A stretch of DNA of 26,974 nucleotides from an uncultured Methylococcaceae bacterium (lineage in GTDB: Bacteria > Pseudomonadota > Gammaproteobacteria > Methylococcales > Methylomonadaceae): positions 1 to 26,974 of the forward strand of contig CAIQND010000073.1 in assembly GCA_903873045.1 (NCBI GenBank). The letters run 5' to 3'. Both the position numbers and the translations under genes were made by a program. The notes below the pieces were generated by a model, which was given only the letters and a program-made list of their open reading frames with translations, did no database searches and was not told where the DNA came from. Positions 23,701-26,974 of this stretch are shown here, piece by piece; the stretch's first letter is position 1; each line of letters begins with the position of its first letter.

Positions 23701-25163
23701 TGAACAGTTTTCCCCTGAAGCACCCCACCCAGTTGATAGGGAGCATCACGTAAATTAAAGCTTTGAACCGAAACAGCCGCAACATTTCTGGCCATGGCAA
23801 CCTGAACATTTTTGGTGCCGGATACATCAATACGAGAGCCGCTTTCCAGATCAATTCGCCCGGTAGTACCCGTTAATGCAAGACCTTGTGCATCTACCGG
23901 ATTATCTACCGGATTATTGGATGCCGTTAAATTAACCTGACCACTGGTGGCAACAATCGCTGAGCCGGATTGCATGTCAATTTTATCGGCATTGACTTCA
24001 ACAAAAGACTTCTTTTGGGCTTGTTCATCAATGGCGGTTCCACCATTGGCATCAGCCAACACCGTGACAGAACTATTTTGACCCAACTTAACTGACGAAT
24101 CTTGTTCATTTAACGCACCACTGTTACGCACGGCCTGTGCGGCTGTTAAATTATGCGTATTGGTTTTTGGATCAAAACTGTCAGTTGCAGTTTCCCGAGC
24201 CAACAGTCTAATTGAGCCATTAACATTAACCGAAGTGGTCGCGCTTATCCTACCCGACTGATTTACCGCAAAACCGGCGAGGGTCACGTTGCCTTGACGG
24301 ACGGCAATATTACCAGCGGCATTATTATTGACTTGCCCGCCTTTACCGACCTCAACCAGCAAACCCGCAAAGGGACTGCTGCTGGATGCTGGTTGTAAAT
24401 AAACTTTGTCTTGACTGGCCACCAACAAAATTTGGCCTTGCTGATCAGCAGAAATTGAACCCGAATTACCCACCGTCGGCGCAGCCAGAATAACACTGCC
24501 ATTTTGACCAGCATGAATGCTTGCGCCTGCATCTACCTGAATCCTGGCATTTGGATTAGTCGTTCCGTTCAGAGCCGCCTTGTCTGCAATATTGGCATTT
24601 GGATTACTTTCAAACACTCGAATAATGCCGGTTTTAAATGCAGCATCCGAAATATTAAGTGCCGAAGCCACCAAGCTATTGGCATCAACTACTGAATCCT
24701 TACCAAATACAAAGCCGTTTTGATTAACCAGGTAAATCTGTCCATTGGCCGTTACTGTACCCAAAACGACGCTGGCATCGGCCTGATGAATATTGTTGAG
24801 TGCCACCGATGATGACGAGGGTTGCACAAAATTGACACTGTAACCTTTATCGACATTAAAGCTTTTCCAATCTATCGTCGCTTTGTCGGTGATCTGATTA
24901 ATGGTCATTGCTTGACCGGTTATGGCCGCTGTCGCCTGACCGTGTATCGTTTGATCAATAATAGGCACTGGTGGCAGGCCAATTGTCACCGGCGTAATGG
25001 TAGGTACAGGTAACGGCGAGGGAACTTCTGCATTGACCGGTGCAACACCTGACCCCACAAACAAACCGCCCGCGATGACAATCCGCACACCGGCAGCGAG
25101 AGGTTTGAGTCTAAAAAAATCATCCGATGATTTAGATGCGATCGGCTGCTGTCTGTTGGACAT
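14751..25163 (-). CDS. filamentous-hemagglutinin-family two-partner secretion exoprotein
   Basis: A 3470-residue secreted beta-helix protein, counting from the ATG at 25163. That start is preferred over 25193 because AAAGG precedes it and a signal peptide (KPLAAGVRIVIAGGLFVGSGVAPVNA) follows directly. The N-terminal TPS domain (about 70-300) shows TIDWKSFNVDKGYSVNFVQP, NQIYLVNQNG-type motifs (NGQIYLVNQNGFVFG) and SLVASALNIS, which direct export through an FhaC-like partner. A long beta-helix with G.I.L....I..SG turns follows. Near residue 1610 is the block FYTVLPSRYALLPGAYLVTP, typical of this subfamily, and the C-terminus resembles the DUF3739 end. I see no cysteine anywhere. The partner transporter is encoded just upstream. 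It is likely an adhesin or biofilm matrix protein, but the ligand is unknown. Confidence 0.93.
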   Translation of the reverse strand: MSNRQQPIASKSSDDFFRLKPLAAGVRIVIAGGLFVGSGVAPVNAEVPSPLPVPTITPVTIGLPPVPIIDQTIHGQATAAITGQAMTINQITDKATIDWKSFNVDKGYSVNFVQPSSSSVALNNIHQADASVVLGTVTANGQIYLVNQNGFVFGKDSVVDANSLVASALNISDAAFKTGIIRVFESNPNANIADKAALNGTTNPNARIQVDAGASIHAGQNGSVILAAPTVGNSGSISADQQGQILLVASQDKVYLQPASSSSPFAGLLVEVGKGGQVNNNAAGNIAVRQGNVTLAGFAVNQSGRISATTSVNVNGSIRLLARETATDSFDPKTNTHNLTAAQAVRNSGALNEQDSSVKLGQNSSVTVLADANGGTAIDEQAQKKSFVEVNADKIDMQSGSAIVATSGQVNLTASNNPVDNPVDAQGLALTGTTGRIDLESGSRIDVSGTKNVQVAMARNVAAVSVQSFNLRDAPYQLGGVLQGKTVQVDIRNLPTIIDASTASDSIQRGIAERLGNGGQINLTSAGDVVVNTGAVTDISGGLVNYQSGYINTTQLINAVTGQVADISVADPNVQYSAIYGDYTAAHTKWGVTDTWNLMTQLNAGRFENGYTEGKAGGALTIQSPLTAWGGQLVAGAVTGIYQRSNPVSGGSLTFNSGDNGGSTNPVGQFLSSQNVSFQNAAQLLNVSLANPVSPSDLVLSNIAQLLNISLANPVSPSDLVLSNALINQSGISNLTVKTAGNVTVAKDAALSMPALSNFNVDAGAIDVKGSIYAAGGIIALNSNIALNSITQKQSTGQLNLFSTSVLDVSGRWVNDFQNGYTTALTSPVVINAGTVSVNANNVLDFNKGAVINADGGAWLGLAGNKLTAGNAGSIKLTAGNSSISGLMQADGGLSAYGLSQGGSLSLTTNKINIGAKIPEAKALNLGVTNGVLDIAANAGFSTINLTSNDQNITVKANTDWSLMSQNRFLTPNYRNQASSNSLAGFSQVVTLPENIRKPVTLSLTGQTGVTLETGSQIHVDKASTVNLTAENAGPGVYIDGLIDARGGAINLNLKADVSSLPYDGSQSIWLGTHAELTTLGTTLLNPVNALGRTVGSVLNGGNVTVKADRGYVVVEHGAVIDVSGTRASLDLSTPNSDGLGLQYSSQLIGSDAGKINITAAEGIVVDGTLNAKAGSATNLGGGLNLSLDRNQRKEQLGTIFPVNALQFNVRQDTPVILPANARFGSIPSRLNGQATISSQQISQAGIDQLRLTVPLQTDPSNGNPRLPGVINFMGDVALTTASSIVLDTQTINWSSVNGSLTGAVNLNTGYLQLGSSTYNAIIGASLLGGGKLNTHALWTQLEGAALMSGFSDVSLNSVHDLRAVGVQALPTDRTFTGNLSTAANLNLNASQIYPTTLTNYTFGVTDPAKQLTITGNNTDVSPLSAAGQLTLNAAIINQNGVLKAPLGTIALNAATAMNFGKGSVTSVSANGQMIPFGTIVNSLWEYPLSGGNNLVFNQSLLNSDTKLYEYLSLGEKHLIFQSPDIQFNTGSVVDVSGGGNLQAYQFQPGLGGSNDYLLPGSASYQGGFAILPTLGSSLAPFDPYLSANFAYNPGASVYLSGTATLAAGFYTVLPSRYALLPGAYLVTPQANTQDQMVTRYTTTGLPIVSGYQALAGTTVRASRSSGFLIESAADVQKHSQYNIQTANSFFTQQALTNNTSVPLLPVDSGQISIDASTKLVLEGQFKVAAPNGRGAKMDISARNQNIEVVTSLSSQATQGTLQLLDQNLSQLHVDSLLLGGTRQSDSLTGNTNLTVTSDNVTFDQGTQLQILDLVAAAKSTVEVKSGATLTSSGTVNTGDSVFNLAGDSALLRVSADKQMTVNHSSPSSTGSLLIDQGAVLSASKSMLLDAGSTVLNGNILMHGGSLNLSANAINMGDIPLGLTGNALNLTNQQLTNLSVDELVLNSQSSVNFYGNVGQIDSNGKLAPITFNSLVVDAASLSGFGSSGQAAKLQATNLILANPMNAIASTPGTGQGSLDLLAANFTQGAGNFGLNGFNSVNLTVNNGFIADGKSVMTVAGDMNLNAGYLTTTGGSSLTLDASGHALQINRNGSSYTPVAPVFGGSMAFIGNTVGFNANALLSSGALSLHALTGAVTVGSAATIDLAGKAMAFADTLDYTPGGTFTAISDNGSVSLAPGSKLDVSTGGGLAAGGNLVFKAANLNQNVTLAGDIKANGGSATLDISTFSPASSFDSLMAVLNKAGISHSIYFRTRDAGIVDTANSVINANNITLVADKGAVDIFGQLNANSVAQGGNINVYAGDKITLEAGSLLTAIGNKGGKVLLSSVDSLVVDHSGIELKKGSTIDVGGSSGAGGSVTLSALRTSSDGINTDGINIQPIAGAVKGASQFYAQGVQKYTNTDINTSIVNGINNGLIDSTLISNINNDTVNYMTAAAANVANLGGGLVLRPGVEIDYNGKLSFASGNLTPDMSTSPSTPGASPAPGWDLSNLSQGQSGMPIIGSLAIRASDALAMTNSLTDGFVINAEGTQGLLQNSDSWSFQLISGADLTSADKVATVAAKDLTIGSGVSIHTGSGNIELASGGNINFTDQTSTVYNAGRQDVKNPYGTLDGNNLAQLANQNTGAVGEYPIAGGDLIIRAGGDIAGAISNQFLSPWLLRQGNPDSGAGLRDGNLTAWAIDASQFQQNIGSLGGGKVDIAALGNINDLSVMMPTTGKQTGSIVYDSNGKVLQSNNSLQVLGGGSMQVKAGGDINGGAYFLGKGDGIITTGGQITGSAATNVTNPGNYQFAFTNGPQIVMSGDQSDPIAGNSNLTLNAGTGIKISAVSDAMVLNNDYPKFFTYTDKSKLALKSLSGDVHLNADTSIITNILNITNPNEQKLTAVYPASLDVTAFGGSVKLDHDIILFPSAVSNLNVLAKQAITSTTGQYSVIMSDANPALLPNAASTIIAANDQKLLDAANTFDTVAIDASGIPGVSKGGGVSPLIHATTPIHSADAKPARLIAQMGDISKVQIILPKQAIIQAGNDLKNTPIQIQQINQTDTSIISAGRDLIFTADLNRNGTPTSLNNLYQISISGPGNTLVKTGRNLDLGASVGLTTIGNLYNSSLPSTGASLDVLVGLNAGTPSYSAFIDKYLLTNPLYIKQLAQVETLITGFMQQRTGNASLSNTDALTAFSNLTGDQTLIVQPQLNVILTQVFFNELKIAGSASAGNKALGNQGGFTAIDTLFPGNQWKGDLNLFFSKLQTVNGGGINLLVPGGQVNAGLAVAPSGAGAKSADKLGIVAQAQGDINAFVKNDFIVNTSRVFTLGGGDILIWSSEGNIDAGKGAKSALAVTVDAPYYDSNNQLVIPAPKITSGSGIRTAASPGTPAGNVFLFAPQGVVNAGEAGIGGTNVTISATAVLGANNIQVGGVSTGVPAASTGSLAAGLTGTSNMTANVSQVAQAVTGVDEKGAQNNKNAALGMFSVEVLGFGD
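22992..23123 (-). repeat. in-frame 66-bp tandem duplication inside the exoprotein
   Basis: Two units, 22992-23057 and 23058-23123, are nearly identical and encode 22-residue copies containing LLN(I/V)SLANPVSPSDLVLSN. The low divergence implies a recent duplication that keeps the frame and adds about one beta-helix turn. Confidence 0.9.
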
Positions 25164-25562
25164 AGTTGTAACCTTTACCAAAAAAATTAACATACGTTAT
25201 GTAAGTGAAAACCTCGCCGTCTTGGCATACAAGACTCGCTGATTTTTAATCCCGCCAGATAACGGGCTTAGGTTTGCACTATCAATAAATTTTTGCCAGA
25301 CGCTATTTCTGGCGTTGTGGTAAGTATTCAGGCAAGTCGCAACAAACAACTCCCACCCTATCGTTCTCACGCTCCGGCATCATTACCATTTAGTTAGTAG
25401 AATTCAGTATGCTGTGGGAGTGGGAACCAGGCGTATCCTATGGGGATATTTTCTGCGTGCCGCCTAACTGCTCCCTTTTAAAACAGGACGGCTGAATACT
25501 TACGGGGAAGAAGGCTAGAAGATCAAGTTTTTTGCGCCTGTTTCTTTAGCCATCCTGTTGCC
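25164..25562. other. 399-bp spacer between transporter and exoprotein genes
   Basis: There is no gene. Next to the exoprotein it holds the structured leader at 25209-25275 and a hairpin at 25295-25313 (GCCAGA / TCTGGC). Near 25351-25430 it carries a diverged repeat containing CTCCCACCCTATCGTTCTCA and later GTGGGAGTGGGAACC. The remainder shows nothing I recognise. Confidence 0.6.
25209..25275 (-). promoter_or_regulatory. possible structured mRNA leader with three-way junction
   Basis: On the minus strand AAACCT (25275-25270) can pair with AGGTTT (25214-25209). This would enclose a CCCG...CGGG hairpin (25266-25251) and a perfect six-pair hairpin GTCTTG-TATGC-CAAGAC (25235-25219). It ends about 45 bases before the exoprotein ATG. 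It does not fit the c-di-GMP-I (GEMM) or other riboswitch consensus I know. Stems this short could arise by chance. Confidence 0.3.
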
Positions 25563-26974
25563 TTAAAATTCGGTGGCTATATTAAAATGCAAGCGCGGAT
25601 CGCCGCTTTTAACCGGTGCCAATGACACAAACGGCACCCCCATATCCAGCGCACCGCTGATCTGTTTCCATAACTGACAATGTAAACCAAAACCACCGCT
25701 GCTAAGTGTATTGCCGCTTACATTACCCGCCAGTGGACTTTTTATCCAGCCTTGGCCGGCATCAACAAAAGCCATTAATTTCATGCTGTTAAGATGATCC
25801 CAACTATCCAAACCCAAATGTGGCGAATACAATTCCAGCGAACCAAACACGCCGTTATCGGCCAGTGCCTGGGTTTCAAAATAACCACGCACACTCAAAG
25901 CGCCACCCAGCGAAAACTGCTCATTACTGATCAGCGGTGAATCGGCAACCTGCCCTGCAACATGGCTGTTAATTTGCATGCCCAACGGCAAATCATGCTG
26001 AAACTTAAGGTCGCCGGTCACATACATATAATTGGCTTTGGACAGATAGCGCTTGCTTTCAAATTGCGCCTGTTCGTTACCCAATCCGCGTATTGAAAAA
26101 TGCGCACCCAAATCGAAACTGGTTAATGATTGTTCCGTGCGAAAACTGCCGGTGTACTGCGCCAAAAACGGGGTATAAGCAATAGGCGTCGCGATGGTAT
26201 CAGAGCCCAACAGATTTAAATTCTCTTTAAAGGACTTGTAATCGATGCCCACTGTGCCGCTATGAAAATAATTCTGCAACGGATTAAAGGGCATCACCAG
26301 CCTGGCACCGAATATACTACCTTGACCAATGACCGACAGCGCACCGGCACTGGCTATTTGCGCATTCGATTGAGAACTCACGCCATAAAGCGCCAGTCGA
26401 ACACCCGTATTAAACAGGGGTAGCGCATAAGTACCCGCCCAAACACTCACTTCCGCACTATTCTCCGGCGAGACCTGATACATCAACGAAGCACTGTGCA
26501 TGGCCTGCCAGATATTGTCATAGTGCAATGATGTCACCAAGCGTAGACGTGAGGTACTTGATGTATTACGACCATTAAGCTCCATCCGACCATGCAAGGG
26601 CAGCTCGTCTTTTACTTTTAAATCAACTTCCAACGTACCTGGCGTGTCCCCTGCCCGCAAAACCGGTTGAACTTTACGGTCAACGCTTTGCCCGCTTAAC
26701 TCTGTCAATTGTTTTTGCATGGTGGGGAAATGAGGCACATGACCTTCGGCCAATTCCGGCACGCCAGCCTTGATTTTATCGAGGGAGAAATAACGGGCTT
26801 CTTTGACGCGCAGGCGTGACACTTTGCCTTCGACCACTTGCAAATAAACGATACCGTTTTTTACGTCTTGCTCGGGAATATCCACCGATACGGTCTGATA
26901 ACCCTTGGATCGGTACAACTCTTCCAACGCGGAACGTGCCAAATCAACGTTATCGATACTTTTTTTCGGCCCCA
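25563..26974 (-). CDS. ShlB/FhaC-type two-partner secretion transporter (5' end outside window)
   Basis: This outer-membrane protein exports the exoprotein encoded downstream. The frame is open to the window edge: before the in-frame TTG at 26942 the codons read GPKKSIDNVDLA, which continues the domain, so the gene starts outside the window. Visible parts are the end of a first POTRA (YRSKGYQTVSVDIPEQ and VEGKVSRLRV), a second POTRA-like stretch up to about 120, then a beta barrel. The conserved loop motif VRGY lies at 25881-25892 within SLGGALSVRGYFETQ; it reaches into the pore in FhaC. The product ends IATEF with a terminal Phe. 470 codons are present of an expected 550-600. It is separated from the exoprotein by about 400 bp, so the two may be differently expressed. 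Confidence 0.93.
   Translation of the reverse strand, partial: GPKKSIDNVDLARSALEELYRSKGYQTVSVDIPEQDVKNGIVYLQVVEGKVSRLRVKEARYFSLDKIKAGVPELAEGHVPHFPTMQKQLTELSGQSVDRKVQPVLRAGDTPGTLEVDLKVKDELPLHGRMELNGRNTSSTSRLRLVTSLHYDNIWQAMHSASLMYQVSPENSAEVSVWAGTYALPLFNTGVRLALYGVSSQSNAQIASAGALSVIGQGSIFGARLVMPFNPLQNYFHSGTVGIDYKSFKENLNLLGSDTIATPIAYTPFLAQYTGSFRTEQSLTSFDLGAHFSIRGLGNEQAQFESKRYLSKANYMYVTGDLKFQHDLPLGMQINSHVAGQVADSPLISNEQFSLGGALSVRGYFETQALADNGVFGSLELYSPHLGLDSWDHLNSMKLMAFVDAGQGWIKSPLAGNVSGNTLSSGGFGLHCQLWKQISGALDMGVPFVSLAPVKSGDPRLHFNIATEF

Noticed and set aside
25164..25193. Longer start of the exoprotein at 25193
   Set aside because: No ribosome-binding site, and it only adds ten hydrophobic residues before a start with AAAGG in front and a normal extended signal peptide.
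14751..25193. Numerous 60-110 residue frames on both strands inside the exoprotein
   Set aside because: They are shadows of a repetitive beta-helix gene. None has a credible start, composition or family match.
25209..25275. c-di-GMP-I (GEMM) riboswitch upstream of the adhesin
   Set aside because: GCAAACC is present but the expected GNRA-capped hairpin followed by GGGACGCAAAGCC is not. It is kept only as an unassigned structured leader.

Overview
The window looks like chromosomal DNA from a gammaproteobacterium of moderate GC content. The dksA-gluQ arrangement, the RpoH box, the TIGR02647-type small protein and the TonB/ExbD/porin set all fit this. The DUF2341-type ExbB fusion and the many palindromic intergenic repeats make a methanotroph of the Methylococcales a reasonable guess, but that is inference, not proof.

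Layout. At 1-888 (minus strand) dksA is followed by a gluQ gene whose reading frame runs into a degenerate tandem repeat after about 56 codons. At 986-2493 (plus) a PLP aminotransferase overlaps a single-domain rhodanese. From 2494 to 5410 small genes (a TIGR02647-like protein and rpoH) sit among dispersed repeats. These include a miniature element nested in another repeat and an element with 26-bp perfect inverted ends just upstream of rpoH. The rpoH promoter carries a near-consensus CIRCE (HrcA operator) exactly over its -35 to -10 region.

From 5411 to 26974 everything is on the minus strand and concerns the envelope. In order of transcription: an FhaC/ShlB-type outer-membrane transporter (5' end outside the window); a 3470-residue filamentous-hemagglutinin-like exoprotein; a terminator; a DUF2341-LamG-MotA/TolQ/ExbB fusion; ExbD; a TonB-like protein; a putative beta-barrel porin; a periplasmic coiled-coil protein; and, after a repeat-rich gap, an 803-residue TPR lipoprotein with its own likely promoter.

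Working together, the first two genes form a two-partner secretion system. The next five look like a dedicated TonB-type energy-transduction unit (proton channel, ExbD, TonB) wired to an outer-membrane barrel and a periplasmic coiled-coil protein. The channel subunit is unusual because it carries a large exported, probably carbohydrate- or protein-binding head. Copies of the same dispersed repeat bracket this five-gene unit, and four of its five internal or flanking spacers hold strong palindromes. I consider this unit the best candidate for a poorly described system in the window.
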